Assembly (NCBI RefSeq): GCF_000210915.2
Contig: NC_016620.1
Location: 930,001-994,000, forward strand
Source: Halobacteriovorax marinus SJ
GTDB taxonomy: Bacteria > Bdellovibrionota > Bacteriovoracia > Bacteriovoracales > Bacteriovoracaceae
DNA length: 64,000 nt
Direction: 5' to 3'
Shown: piece by piece, positions 35,535 through 44,701 of the stretch
How positions within the stretch are numbered: the stretch's first letter is position 1
How the letters are laid out: the number at the start of each line of letters is the position of its first letter
Translations under genes and position numbers: made by a program
Notes under the pieces: model-generated
Seen by the model: only the letters and a program-made list of their open reading frames with translations
What the model was told of the DNA's origin: nothing
Database searches by the model: none

Positions 35535-36047
35535 TTAAATTGAGCTGATTTTTACTAATTGAGAGAGAACATCTTTCGCTGTGTCTGGGTTCAATTCTTT
35601 TGAATAGCTTGTAAGAATCTTTCTTCCAATAATATTACAACCGATGAATCCAAATTGTTCTTGCATCGCAGAGAGCACATGGTTACCACCTCCGCCACTA
35701 TGAGTGCCTAGCACCATTGGCTTAGTATTAAGCGCATCTCTCCAGTTATCATTTCCTGAGCGACTAATCCAAGCAATTGCGTTGTTAAGAGATGGAGGAA
35801 CTGATCCATTATACTCTGGAGCGAGGACGACAAATCCTTTCGCATCCATAAACTTTGCAGTGATAAATTTAGCGTCTTCAGGAGTTCCCTTTGATTCTTC
35901 TTTTGCAGTGTAGAGTGGAAGGTTTAGGTCAAGTAGATTTACAATCTCGAAATTTGCTTCAAATTCTTTTGAAATATCTAGTAGAGTATTAGCAAGTTTT
36001 AAATTATTACCATCACTCGCTGTAACAATAAGTATATTAGGTTTCAT
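35535..36047 (-). CDS. NADPH-dependent FMN reductase family protein
   Basis: A 170-residue flavodoxin-like protein: an N-terminal beta strand with TASDGNNLKLA phosphate loop (about 7-18), the VVLAPEYNGSVPPSLNNAI segment (about 75-92) that is typical of NAD(P)H-dependent oxidoreductases of the FMN_red family, and GTHSGGGGNHVLSAMQ. It would pass electrons from NADPH via FMN to quinones, azo compounds or chromate-like acceptors. It stands alone. Confidence 0.88.
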   Translation of the reverse strand: MKPNILIVTASDGNNLKLANTLLDISKEFEANFEIVNLLDLNLPLYTAKEESKGTPEDAKFITAKFMDAKGFVVLAPEYNGSVPPSLNNAIAWISRSGNDNWRDALNTKPMVLGTHSGGGGNHVLSAMQEQFGFIGCNIIGRKILTSYSKELNPDTAKDVLSQLVKISSI

Positions 36048-36091
36048 TTATCCTCCAAAATTCCTATTAAGTTCTTATATTCTCTTATTTT

Positions 36092-37033
36092 TTATTCTTT
36101 GACTAGTTGGATTATATTCTGTGGAAAGTCGTGAGGTAAGGGGGCGATAAATTCCAATGACTCATCACTTTGTGGATGAGGAAATGATAATTTATAGGCG
36201 TGCAGCATAGTTCTTGGGAATTGCTCACTCTTCTGTGAATAAATAGAATCTCCAATGATTGGGAATCCTAACTCCGCTAAGTGAACTCTAATTTGGTGAA
36301 ATCTTCCCGTTTCTGGTTTGGCCTCTACTAATGTCATTCCCTCTTGATGGGTGATTTCCTTAAAATAGGTTGTGGCCTTCTTTCCTCCATGAGTTGTACT
36401 CATCATTTTCATTTTATTTTTAGGGTCTCGCTCTAAGAAATTTTCTACTTTTTGATCCTTGAAACTGTGATCAGGATCTTTAATAAGCGCTAAGTAGGTC
36501 TTTTTGACCTTTCTTTGTTCGAAGAGGTCACTAAAGAATTTATTTTGAGACTTCTTCTTGCAAAATATAAGTAGTCCACTTGTTTCAAAATCTATTCGGT
36601 GATGTATTGATAGATATTTTTCTTTGTGTCCACCACTTATGTAGCGAGTAAGGATAGCGTGTAGATTGTCCTGCTTGGAATTTGTTGTCGCTGTAGAGGA
36701 GAGCATAGCGGGCTTATTTGCCACAAGAAAAAGGTTCTCTTCATGTATAAGCATACTTTCTTTGAATTCTCTTTTATTTTCTATGGGAAGCGACCAGCTC
36801 TTTAATTGGGACTTACTTATTGAAATAGAGAAATTTACGCCTTTCTTGATAGATTTTAACTCATGGGAAGGAGGCGCTCCACTAATTCGAATTCTATTTT
36901 GTTTTAGCAATTCATCAAATGACTTCTGACTCAAGGAGAGAGAGAAATCTCTTTTAAGGATTTCTCTTGCATTAAAGTAGAGTGATTCCTCTTTAATTGT
37001 CGTTAATTTGAAAATCTTGTAAGGATTTTTCAA
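36092..37033 (-). CDS. RluA-family pseudouridine synthase (with S4-like N terminus)
   Basis: A 313-residue RNA-modifying enzyme. An S4-like RNA-binding segment (about 25-65, FDELLKQNRIRISG) is followed by the catalytic domain with HRIDFETSGLL (catalytic Asp of the RluA family), the SGG-adjacent motif and the C-terminal ETGRFHQIRVHL and GDSIY segments. It isomerises uridine in rRNA or tRNA; the target site is not readable. Its start overlaps the next gene by 41 bp, so the two are translated as one unit. Confidence 0.85.
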   Translation of the reverse strand: MKNPYKIFKLTTIKEESLYFNAREILKRDFSLSLSQKSFDELLKQNRIRISGAPPSHELKSIKKGVNFSISISKSQLKSWSLPIENKREFKESMLIHEENLFLVANKPAMLSSTATTNSKQDNLHAILTRYISGGHKEKYLSIHHRIDFETSGLLIFCKKKSQNKFFSDLFEQRKVKKTYLALIKDPDHSFKDQKVENFLERDPKNKMKMMSTTHGGKKATTYFKEITHQEGMTLVEAKPETGRFHQIRVHLAELGFPIIGDSIYSQKSEQFPRTMLHAYKLSFPHPQSDESLEFIAPLPHDFPQNIIQLVKE

Positions 37034-37670
37034 TTTCTTCTCCCATTATATCTTTAAAGTACTGAGGCATTTTTGCATAGAATACTTCAGGTTCTTCTCT
37101 TAGAAGAATTTCAAGTCTATATGAATGTAATAGCATTGAATCTAATTGGTACTTATCTTTAATAATCTTTTGATACTTACCTTGGCCATATCTTTTATCA
37201 CCAAGTATTTCATGTCCATTAAGAGCACAGTGCTTTCTAATTTGATGAGTTCTTCCAGTTTCGATTTTAAATAAAATCAATGTGACGTATTGGTTTGATG
37301 AAACCTTCCACCAATTAGTCAGGCAGATCTTTTGATCACTTTTCTTTCCTGCCGGATTCTTATGACCCTCGGCCTTATCTGAAAGAGGTTGTTCCCACTT
37401 ACCGTTATCGGCCTTAACTTGCCCTCTACAAATTGCAATATAGTACTTAGAGGCGTTTTTTAGTTGTTGTTGATGATTTGATACTTCATTCTTTTCTTTA
37501 GTAAGCAACAGTAGCCCAGAAGTTTCTTTGTCAATTCTATGGGGAGGAGTGAGATTGATATTTCTCTGTTTAAAGTATTCGATGACACTTTTACTATCGT
37601 TGTGCACACTCATTGCACCAGGTTTATTAATGAGTATCCAACTTTGGTCTTCTGCAATTATTTCTACCAT
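36993..37670 (-). CDS. RluA-family pseudouridine synthase (short, no S4 domain)
   Basis: A 225-residue pseudouridine synthase lacking an N-terminal S4 domain: LINKPGAMSVH at the start, HRIDKETSGLLLL with the catalytic Asp, and GRTHQIRKHCALNGHEILGDKRYG at the end. The ATG at 37670 is chosen because the family begins just after; a GTG at 37685 is also possible, and neither has a strong ribosome binding site. It is upstream of, and overlaps, a second RluA-type gene, a pairing that suggests the two modify different sites but are produced together. Confidence 0.82.
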   Translation of the reverse strand: MVEIIAEDQSWILINKPGAMSVHNDSKSVIEYFKQRNINLTPPHRIDKETSGLLLLTKEKNEVSNHQQQLKNASKYYIAICRGQVKADNGKWEQPLSDKAEGHKNPAGKKSDQKICLTNWWKVSSNQYVTLILFKIETGRTHQIRKHCALNGHEILGDKRYGQGKYQKIIKDKYQLDSMLLHSYRLEILLREEPEVFYAKMPQYFKDIMGEEIEKSLQDFQINDN

Positions 37671-37825
37671 ACTTAAATATGTCACAAGCGTCTTCTTTTC
37701 GCAATCTTGTGCACCGCTTGTTTTTTGAGGTAAGTAGAAGAAATTTATAAGATTTTCTTGACTTTCATTGCTATCATCTAGAGTCTACTATATCATTTAA
37801 TAAATAGTTTTAAAGAAGTCGTTCA

Positions 37826-38251
37826 TTGGATAATCGAATTAGCGAGAATATATATTTCACAGATATTTTTAGGCGCCTTGGGTGCTCAAAAGTTTGCTCT
37901 AAGTTCAAGCTACGCGAAGATCAATGGGAGTATCTTGCCAAGAGAGGATTTGATACGATCCTGCTTGAGGGAAGAACACTTATAATTAAAATTCTAAGTG
38001 AAGAGAACTCTGAACATTCATGTAAAGTGGCCCCAATTAATTCACATCCAATCTTTACTGCGCTTCATGCAACGGGTGCATGTTGCAGAGTCTCCTTAGA
38101 GAAGTGGCACAAAATTTCAAAAGATAGAGAATTAAAAGAAAAAGATATTTTCTACATACTCCTTATTGTTAAAGAGTGGATGATTAGGCAGCAAAATCCT
38201 AAGAATGAGCTTGTGTCTGAGAAGTCTCAGCTAAATCTCTTTTGCAGTTAA
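37826..38251 (+). CDS. DUF4186 family protein
   Basis: A 141-residue protein matching DUF4186: the block HPIFTALHATGACCRVSLEKWHKISKDRELKE (residues ~73-104) has the invariant His-Ala-Thr, Cys-Cys and Trp-His pattern of the family; many homologues read HATxTCCRGCLEKWHGI. The function is unknown; the conserved Cys and His residues suggest metal binding. The start is a TTG with AAAGAAG upstream, as no in-frame ATG lies close. Single gene, ending before the CDF pump. Confidence 0.75.
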   Translation: MDNRISENIYFTDIFRRLGCSKVCSKFKLREDQWEYLAKRGFDTILLEGRTLIIKILSEENSEHSCKVAPINSHPIFTALHATGACCRVSLEKWHKISKDRELKEKDIFYILLIVKEWMIRQQNPKNELVSEKSQLNLFCS

Positions 38252-38307
38252 GTGGCATTTGTCTTTTTTTATTAGTATTAAATTTCAATTTTAACTAAGA
38301 TATTTCT

Positions 38308-39207
38308 ATGTCAGGTTGTCATCATCATCACCACCACCATCATCATCACTCTGGAAGCAAGAATATCTTGATTGCTTTTCTACTCAATTTTTGTTTTGCC
38401 ATAATTGAGTTCATTGGTGGTTATTTAACAAATTCAATGGCCATCTATTCAGATGCTCTTCATGACCTAGGTGATAGCACTGCTCTGCTTATGTCCTATT
38501 TCTTTGAGAAATTTTCTAAGAAGGGAAGTGATCAAAAATATACCTATGGTTATAGAAGGTTTTCTTTATTAAGTGCTCTTTTAAATGCTGTGATTTTATT
38601 AATCGGCTCAATCTTTGTTATTAGTGAGTCTTTTGAGAGATTGATGAACCCTGAGCCTGTTGTAAGTGAGGGAATGTTTGCACTAGCAATTCTGGGAATT
38701 GTTGTAAATGGTGTTGCTGCTTTTAGAATGTCAAAGGAAAGTGGTATTAACCAGAGAATGGTGATGTTACATCTTATGGAGGATCTTCTTGGATGGTTCG
38801 CCGTTTTAATTGTGAGTGTGGTTCTCTACTTTAAACCTTGGTATATTTTAGACTCTATTCTCTCGATTCTCATTTCCCTCTTAGTCTTAAAAGGTGTTTA
38901 TCAAGGGCTTAAGAGAATCGTGACAATCTTAATGCAGGCCTTTCCGAAAGATTTGAATATTGATGATGTAAAGAGTGAGTTAATTAAAATTGATGGCGTT
39001 GAAGATGTTCACTATATTCAAGGCTGGTCGATGGATGAAGAGTCACATTCTTTAACTTTCCATGTCTCTGTTCCTGATGACTTGTTGGTAAAAGATTTAG
39101 ACTTAATAAAGAAAGTAATAAAAGCAAAATTATTTGATATGAAGGTTTCTAACTCTGTCATAGAGTTTGAGGGCACAGGTCATAATTGCGACCATGTTTC
39201 AAATTAA
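38308..39207 (+). CDS. CDF-family zinc/cadmium/cobalt efflux protein
   Basis: A 299-residue cation diffusion facilitator with a cytoplasmic N terminus carrying ten His in a row (residues 5-14), six membrane helices (about 20-205) and a C-terminal domain (about 215-295) for metal-regulated dimerisation. The two metal-binding motifs of site A are visible as YSDALHDLGD (TM2) and HLMEDLLGW (TM5); in the latter HxxxD is intact. It expels zinc or related ions from the cytoplasm in exchange for protons. It heads the metal-resistance region; the His run is likely a metal sensor or capture arm. Confidence 0.92.
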   Translation: MSGCHHHHHHHHHHSGSKNILIAFLLNFCFAIIEFIGGYLTNSMAIYSDALHDLGDSTALLMSYFFEKFSKKGSDQKYTYGYRRFSLLSALLNAVILLIGSIFVISESFERLMNPEPVVSEGMFALAILGIVVNGVAAFRMSKESGINQRMVMLHLMEDLLGWFAVLIVSVVLYFKPWYILDSILSILISLLVLKGVYQGLKRIVTILMQAFPKDLNIDDVKSELIKIDGVEDVHYIQGWSMDEESHSLTFHVSVPDDLLVKDLDLIKKVIKAKLFDMKVSNSVIEFEGTGHNCDHVSN

Positions 39208-39217
39208 AGGATTTTAT

Positions 39218-39250
39218 TGACTGTAGTGCCTGTCTACAGTTAACTTATTA
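39218..39250 (+). promoter_or_regulatory. Promoter with inverted-repeat operator ahead of the Czc-type operon
   Basis: A -35 TTGACT (39218-39223) overlaps a perfect 7-7-7 inverted repeat ACTGTAG-tgcctgt-CTACAGT (39220-39240); possible -10 hexamers lie at 39241 or a few bases on. A dyad sitting in the spacer with TTGACT at its edge resembles MerR-family metal-sensor operators. The regulator is not in this window. The long hairpin could instead end the CDF transcript. Confidence 0.45.
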
Positions 39251-39253
39251 AAG

Positions 39254-39601
39254 ATGACTAAATTAATTGTAACTCTATTCCTCTCTCTTTCATTCTGCTT
39301 TGCTGGAGCAGTTGAGACGATCCAATGTCATGATAAAGAAGAAATAAGTACTCAATTAAGTTCTCAAGTAATTAGTCTATCTAATGCCCATACTCACTCT
39401 CACAGTGATGAAGATGATTGTGCTGATGATGCCGGTCATTGTTCTCACCATTGCTCTGGTATTCATAATATTGTTCCAGCGCTTAGATATAAGAGTCTAT
39501 CTCCATTAATTTCTTATTCTTTAGATAATTGCTGGAGGTTCTTTGATCATTACAATTCTCCCATCTTAGATTCAGCTAAAAAACCACCTCTCTTTTCTTA
39601 A
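39254..39601 (+). CDS. Small secreted His-rich protein of the metal-resistance operon
   Basis: A 115-residue exported protein (signal peptide about 1-18) with a His/Asp/Cys-rich middle (NAHTHSHSDEDD, GHCSHHCSGIH, about 44-72). No family is certain; its position just upstream of the czc-like genes and its metal-ligand composition resemble small periplasmic metal-binding proteins such as CzcE or CopL types. It probably binds zinc, cobalt, cadmium or copper outside the inner membrane (inference). Confidence 0.65.
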   Translation: MTKLIVTLFLSLSFCFAGAVETIQCHDKEEISTQLSSQVISLSNAHTHSHSDEDDCADDAGHCSHHCSGIHNIVPALRYKSLSPLISYSLDNCWRFFDHYNSPILDSAKKPPLFS

Positions 39602-39665
39602 TTTATTTCATTAATTTTTATGACTACATTAAAAGGTTAGACCTTTTATCTTACTAGGACATTTT

Positions 39666-40880
39666 ATGTTTATTTTTAAAGTAGCAATTATCTTTGCTCT
39701 TAACGTACAACTTGTATGGTCAGCGGATGGCTGTAAAATTGAGAATACTGACACTTTATTTTCTAAATTAAAAGAAAATCATCCTCAGATTCAATACAAT
39801 CAAAGCCTTGAAAAGGCCAAGAGTGAAGATCTAAATATTGCGGCAAAGTATTTAAATCCAGAAGTTGATATTCAATATGCTAAAGGAAAATCTATCGAGG
39901 GAGATTCAAGAACAACTTCTCTCTCTTTATCATTTCCTCTTGAAGTCGGGGGGAAGAGATCAGCTAAGAAAGAGGTCGCCAGTGCAAGTACCGAGATGAC
40001 CCGAGAGTTTCTTAGAAATAATAGTGAACAAGCATTTATCGAGGTGGTTTTAAAATCTTATCGCTTAAGACAAATCAATGAATTACTTCCCATTTATAAA
40101 GAAGCAAAAGATTCATTAAATAAAATTCTAAGGGTGAAAAATAAGAGAAAAACCTTATCTCCAGAGGAAGAAGTTGAAAAAGAAACCCTTAGTTTAGCAA
40201 CAAATGATTATAGGTTAAAGATTTCTAAACTGACCTCAGATAGAGAGAAGTTCATCAAGGAGATCTCTCTGGCGCTAGGTGATAGTTGCACGTTTGTAAT
40301 AAGTTCTCTTCCAGGTGAGCTCGATTTCTCAAAGGTTGACTTACCTAAAGGAAATCTTGAGCAAGCAGCAGTCATTAAGCAAGCTTCTCAGGAAGTTCTT
40401 TTGGCCAAGGCCCAGGGAGATTTAGAGAGTGCTAAAACTTTTTCAAATATCTCTATTGGACCAAAAGTTGAAATAGAAAAAATTGCAGGAAGAAGTTTTA
40501 AGACTTATGGACTAAGCCTTAGTATGGATTTACCTATCTTCAATCTTAATAGTTCTTCCAAGAGTAAGAGACTTAAAGAGTATCGTGCCGCTTTACTTAA
40601 TCAACAACATATAAAGAGACATACTTCAATTGAGCTTGAGTCTCAATTAGAGAAGTTAAATTCTCTTAGGCTTACTCTCGAGTCAATTGCTACAAAAGAG
40701 CAATTAGAAAGAAAGCATTTGAAGATCGAGAAACTCTTCTCTAGAGGAATTATTTCCACTGCAATGATTATTGAGTCTCATCGTCAGTTAATAGAATTTG
40801 CTAATACAAGAAATGAATTTGAGTTATCTGCAGTTGAGTCTATCTGGAAGATTAGAAAAATTCATGGAAAAGTTTTTTAA
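39666..40880 (+). CDS. CzcC-like outer-membrane efflux channel
   Basis: A 404-residue protein of the TolC/outer membrane efflux family. The signal peptide is about 1-20; two long helical repeats with coiled-coil composition (about 40-230 and 240-400) include the family-typical SLSFPLEVGGKRSAK and LSMDLPIFNLNSSSKSKR segments. It should form the outer-membrane exit duct for the CzcA-type pump that follows. Its stop overlaps the ribosome binding site of the next gene, so translation is tightly linked. Confidence 0.85.
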   Translation: MFIFKVAIIFALNVQLVWSADGCKIENTDTLFSKLKENHPQIQYNQSLEKAKSEDLNIAAKYLNPEVDIQYAKGKSIEGDSRTTSLSLSFPLEVGGKRSAKKEVASASTEMTREFLRNNSEQAFIEVVLKSYRLRQINELLPIYKEAKDSLNKILRVKNKRKTLSPEEEVEKETLSLATNDYRLKISKLTSDREKFIKEISLALGDSCTFVISSLPGELDFSKVDLPKGNLEQAAVIKQASQEVLLAKAQGDLESAKTFSNISIGPKVEIEKIAGRSFKTYGLSLSMDLPIFNLNSSSKSKRLKEYRAALLNQQHIKRHTSIELESQLEKLNSLRLTLESIATKEQLERKHLKIEKLFSRGIISTAMIIESHRQLIEFANTRNEFELSAVESIWKIRKIHGKVF

Positions 40881-40890
40881 GGAGTTTGAA

Positions 40891-41508
40891 ATGTTTAAAT
40901 ATATATTTTTAATGGTAATTCTCTGCTCTCAACCAGCATGGTCAATGGAAAGTGCAGATCATGATCACGGTCATGATCATGGTGTAGAGACACACAAGAA
41001 AGAAAAAGGTGGTCATGATCATAGTGATGAACATGATGATGAACATGATGATGAGCACGGAAGTGAGCATAATGATGGAGAACATGGACATGAAGACGAA
41101 GGGCATGATCATGGTCATGGTCATGGTCATGGACACGGTCATGGTGGAGGAAAGTCCATTGGTGAAGGGAAGGCCATTTCCGAAGTCGACGAAAAGAGAG
41201 GCTTTCGACTTAGTCCTGAAGCCTTTACAACTCTTGGAATAAAGCTTGAGACATATAGTGGAGAGAGTCAGATAAAGATCTCTAAGAAGATACTGGTGAA
41301 GTCAAAAGAAGAGAGAGGGATTTATATTATGAGAGATAAGTTTTTTAAATTATATCCCGTCTCTATAGTGAAAGAATTCCCTGAGCAATATCTAGTTAAG
41401 GTGAAGGGCTTAAAAGAAAAAGATCAAATAGTGACTTCGGGAGTGAAGCTTCTAAGGGTGAGTGACATTTATTCAACAGATAAGTCTGAATACGGACACG
41501 CTCACTAG
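40891..41508 (+). CDS. Reduced His-rich CzcB-like periplasmic adaptor
   Basis: A 205-residue exported protein that occupies the place of the CzcB adaptor. The ATG at 40891 is chosen because AAGGAG precedes it and a signal peptide begins there (MFKYIFLMVILCSQPAWS). Residues about 22-85 are mostly His, Asp and Glu (many HDH and EHD units). The rest (about 95-195) reads as only the membrane-proximal part of an adaptor: GFRLSPEAFTTLGIKL and a C-terminal LKEKDQIVTSGVKLL. The helical hairpin, lipoyl and barrel domains found in normal adaptors (380 residues or more) are missing. It may serve mainly as a metal-delivery protein. Confidence 0.75.
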   Translation: MFKYIFLMVILCSQPAWSMESADHDHGHDHGVETHKKEKGGHDHSDEHDDEHDDEHGSEHNDGEHGHEDEGHDHGHGHGHGHGHGGGKSIGEGKAISEVDEKRGFRLSPEAFTTLGIKLETYSGESQIKISKKILVKSKEERGIYIMRDKFFKLYPVSIVKEFPEQYLVKVKGLKEKDQIVTSGVKLLRVSDIYSTDKSEYGHAH

Positions 41509-41518
41509 TAGGTATAAG

Positions 41519-44500
41519 ATGATAAATAAAATAATAGAATTTTCAGTAAATAATAGAATGTTTGTCTTCTTGGCGACTCTTTTGCTCATTATCTATGGAG
41601 TGAAGTCTTTTCAAGAGCTCTCTATTGACGCAGTTCCTGATATTACCAATACTCAGGTTCAGATTAATACTCAAGTAAAAGGCCTTGTCCCTGAGGAAGT
41701 GGAGAGAATGATTACCTTTCCAATTGAGTATTCGATGAATGGTATTCCTGGTGTTGAGAATATTCGATCTATATCTCGATATGGAATTTCTCAAGTGACA
41801 GTGATTTTTAAAGATGGAACCGATATCTATAAGGCAAGACAGCTGGCCGGAGAGAAATTACAAAATGTAGAATTACCAAGTGGTGTAACGCCAGAAATGG
41901 GTCCTATAAGTACAGGACTTGGAGAAATCTTTCATTACTCTATTGAAGCGAAGAATGTTGAAAAGGATGAAAGTAAGAGATTGCTTCAACTTATGGAACT
42001 TCGATCAATTCAAGATTGGTTTATTAAACCTAGGCTACTCACAGTAAAAGGGGTGACTGAGGTCAATACTATTGGAGGTTATGAGAAGCAATTCTTTATT
42101 CAGCCTAATATAGAGTTAATGACTAAATATGGTATTCACTTTGATGATATTGAGGGAGTTATTGAGAACTCCAATTTAAATGTTGGTGGTGGATATATTC
42201 AGCAAACAGGGGAGCAATTATTAGTTAGAGGTGTTGGTCTTTTAAAAAGTATCGAAGATATTGAAGATGTTGTTGTTAAAAGGCTTTCTTCATATAGAGT
42301 CATAAAAATCAAAGATATTGCCAGTGTTAAATTCGATAAGGAAATTAGAACTGGAGCCGCAACAGTTAACGGAGAAGAGTCCATCATTGGTACTGCTTTT
42401 ATGCTCTTAGGTGAGAACTCAAGAACAGTTTCTCAAAGAGTCGCAAGCAAATTGGAGGATGTGAAAAAAGACTTGCCTGAATGGGTGGAGTTAAAAGTTC
42501 TCTATGATAGATCAAATATGGTTAATGCGACACTTAGTACTGTTGAACATAATCTTGTTATGGGGGCTGGTCTAGTTATAGTCTTTCTACTGCTTCTTGT
42601 TGGAAATATTAGGGCGGCGATAATAACTTCTTTAATGATTCCTGTCTCACTTCTTATGACTTTCATTTTAATGAAGTGGCAAAATGTTTCAGGTAACCTC
42701 ATGAGTTTAGGAGCACTAGACTTTGGAATTATTATTGATGGTGCTGTGATTGTAATCGAAAATTGTGTCCATAGACTTGAGAAGCGCGGAAAGGAGCTTG
42801 GGCGAGAGTTAACAAGAAAAGAGGTTAAGCAATTAGTTATTGATTCTGCGATTGAAATTCGATCAGCCGCAGGCTTTGGGGAACTCATTGTTATAACTGT
42901 TTTTATTCCTCTCTTTGCTCTAACTGGAGTTGAAGGAAGAATGTTTGGGCCAATGGCCACAACATTTATAATGGCGCTTGGAAGTGCTCTTCTACTTTCG
43001 TTTACTGTTGTTCCTGCTCTTGCGGCGACATTTCTCAGTGGTAAGACTAGAGATAAAGTTCCTTTCTTAATGAGAGTTGCGACTAAGGTCTTTAGACCTA
43101 CTTTAGAGAAGGCACTTGTCTTTAAGAAGTTTGTTTTAGGAATTGGAATTGCTGCTATTGTTGGTGGTGTATTTCTCTTCTCTAGAATGGGAGCAGAGTT
43201 TATTCCTCAGCTAGATGAAGGAGACTTTGCGATTCAATTTATTCGACCAGCAAATATTAGTACAGAAAACTCTGTTGAATTACAAAAACTCTCTGAAAGG
43301 CTAGTGAGAAGTTTTCCTCAGATAAGAGATGTTTTTGGTAGAACTGGTGCTGCTGAAGTTGCAACTGATCCAATGGGTGTCAATATATCTGACTCTTACG
43401 TCATGCTTAAACCTAGAGATCAGTGGCCAATTGACGAACATATTAAAAATAAGAAGGATCTTATAAGAGAGGTTAAAGAAAAATTAGAGCTCCATATTCC
43501 TGGACAAGTTTTGATGGTTTCTCAGCCCGTAGAGCTTAGATTTAACGAATTGTTAGAGGGGACGAGAGCGCCACTTTCGGCTAAAGTTTTTGGAGACGAC
43601 TTAGATAAGTTAATAGAGTACTCCAAAGAAGTTGCAAAGGTTATAAGCTCTATCGAAGGAGCGGGTGAGGCGGAATCAGAGTCTAAAGGAAAGTCTCCCT
43701 TACTACAATATATTCCTAAGAAAGAGGCTCTCGCACAACTAGGTGTGACTGCAAGACCTGTTTTAGATGCTATTAATACAGCGATTGGAGGGCGAGAGGT
43801 TGGAAATATTTATGAAGGAGTAAAGAGATACCCCATTGTAACTCGTTTATCACAAGAACAAAGAAGCGATGTCTCTACCATTAGAAAACTTCCTGTTGGA
43901 ATTTCTGAAGGGTACACTGTCCCTATAGAGGAAGTCGCTGAGATATCTTTTGTTGAAACTTTTAGTACTGTGAATAGAGAAAACTCTCAAAGAAGAATAG
44001 CCGTTTTAGTTAATCCGAAAACTCGTGATATTGAGAGCTTCGTAAATGAAGCGAAGAGAAGAGTTGAGAGTGAAGTGCAGCTACCAGAAGGATACTTTAT
44101 TGAGTGGGGCGGAACATTTAAAAATCTTCAAAGTGCTAAGCAGAGGTTAGGAGTTCTTGTACCTGTTGCTTTAATGATGATTCTAGCAATGCTCTATGCT
44201 GCTTTTAAAAACTTCTCTCAGGTTCTTTTGATTTTTACGTGTGCACCTTTGGCGCTTATTGGGGGAGTTATCTCTCTTAATATTATGGGAATGCCATTTA
44301 GTATTTCTGCTGGAGTAGGTTTCATTGCTCTGTGTGGAATTAGTATCCTCAATGGGGTTGTTCTCGTCACTTACTTTAATAGACTTGTTGATGATGGAAA
44401 GTCCCCTGATGATGTGGTTAGAGAAGGTGCTCTCTCAAGACTAAGGCCTGTTTTAATGACGGCGTTAACTGATATCTTTGGTTTCTTGCCGATGATGTTT

Positions 44501-44647
44501 TCAACAGGACTTGGTGCCGAGGTTCAAAAGCCATTGGCCACAGTTGTAGTTGGTGGAATAATTTCAGCGACAATTCTAACTTTAATTGTTCTTCCCACAC
44601 TCTATAGACTATTCTTGAAATATATGAGACCAGAGCTTAAAGTGTAA
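41519..44647 (+). CDS. czcA: CzcA-type heavy-metal RND efflux pump
   Basis: A 1042-residue inner-membrane RND transporter. The ATG at 41519 is chosen as the N-terminal helix (IIEFSVNNRMFVFLA) starts there. Hallmarks: SIDAVPDITNTQVQINT, GLVPEEVERMITFPIEY, the TM4 charge-relay DFGIIIDGAVIVIEN, and the SVELQKLSERL and second-half repeats; twelve membrane helices in two sets with large periplasmic loops. It uses the proton gradient to expel divalent cations such as zinc, cobalt or cadmium (the heavy-metal efflux subfamily). It works with the CzcC channel and reduced CzcB upstream; metal specificity is not certain. Confidence 0.93.
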   Translation: MINKIIEFSVNNRMFVFLATLLLIIYGVKSFQELSIDAVPDITNTQVQINTQVKGLVPEEVERMITFPIEYSMNGIPGVENIRSISRYGISQVTVIFKDGTDIYKARQLAGEKLQNVELPSGVTPEMGPISTGLGEIFHYSIEAKNVEKDESKRLLQLMELRSIQDWFIKPRLLTVKGVTEVNTIGGYEKQFFIQPNIELMTKYGIHFDDIEGVIENSNLNVGGGYIQQTGEQLLVRGVGLLKSIEDIEDVVVKRLSSYRVIKIKDIASVKFDKEIRTGAATVNGEESIIGTAFMLLGENSRTVSQRVASKLEDVKKDLPEWVELKVLYDRSNMVNATLSTVEHNLVMGAGLVIVFLLLLVGNIRAAIITSLMIPVSLLMTFILMKWQNVSGNLMSLGALDFGIIIDGAVIVIENCVHRLEKRGKELGRELTRKEVKQLVIDSAIEIRSAAGFGELIVITVFIPLFALTGVEGRMFGPMATTFIMALGSALLLSFTVVPALAATFLSGKTRDKVPFLMRVATKVFRPTLEKALVFKKFVLGIGIAAIVGGVFLFSRMGAEFIPQLDEGDFAIQFIRPANISTENSVELQKLSERLVRSFPQIRDVFGRTGAAEVATDPMGVNISDSYVMLKPRDQWPIDEHIKNKKDLIREVKEKLELHIPGQVLMVSQPVELRFNELLEGTRAPLSAKVFGDDLDKLIEYSKEVAKVISSIEGAGEAESESKGKSPLLQYIPKKEALAQLGVTARPVLDAINTAIGGREVGNIYEGVKRYPIVTRLSQEQRSDVSTIRKLPVGISEGYTVPIEEVAEISFVETFSTVNRENSQRRIAVLVNPKTRDIESFVNEAKRRVESEVQLPEGYFIEWGGTFKNLQSAKQRLGVLVPVALMMILAMLYAAFKNFSQVLLIFTCAPLALIGGVISLNIMGMPFSISAGVGFIALCGISILNGVVLVTYFNRLVDDGKSPDDVVREGALSRLRPVLMTALTDIFGFLPMMFSTGLGAEVQKPLATVVVGGIISATILTLIVLPTLYRLFLKYMRPELKV

Positions 44648-44656
44648 TTTTAATTT

Positions 44657-44690
44657 ATGCCAGCAGTTGAATTATTGCTGGCATTTATAA
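44657..44690 (+). terminator. Probable terminator of the czc-like operon
   Basis: ATGCCAGCA (44657-44665) pairs with TGCTGGCAT (44676-44684), a 9-bp stem with a 10-base loop, followed by TTATAA. It starts 9 bp past the czcA stop. Confidence 0.6.
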
Positions 44691-44701
44691 AGGAAGGGAA
44701 T

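Noticed and set aside
38308-38360. Run of ten His codons considered as a cloning tag artefact
   Set aside because: The codons mix CAT and CAC, the run is preceded by Ser-Gly-Cys, and His-rich N termini are common in CDF pumps; it reads as natural.
40942-41142. Long open frames on both strands across the His-rich region
   Set aside because: These are mirror frames of repeated CAT/GAT codons in the His/Asp-rich adaptor; they lack ribosome binding sites.
44657-44701. Longer N terminus of the DUF3147-like protein
   Set aside because: The extra codons fall in a terminator-type hairpin and there is a better ribosome binding site before the ATG at 44702.
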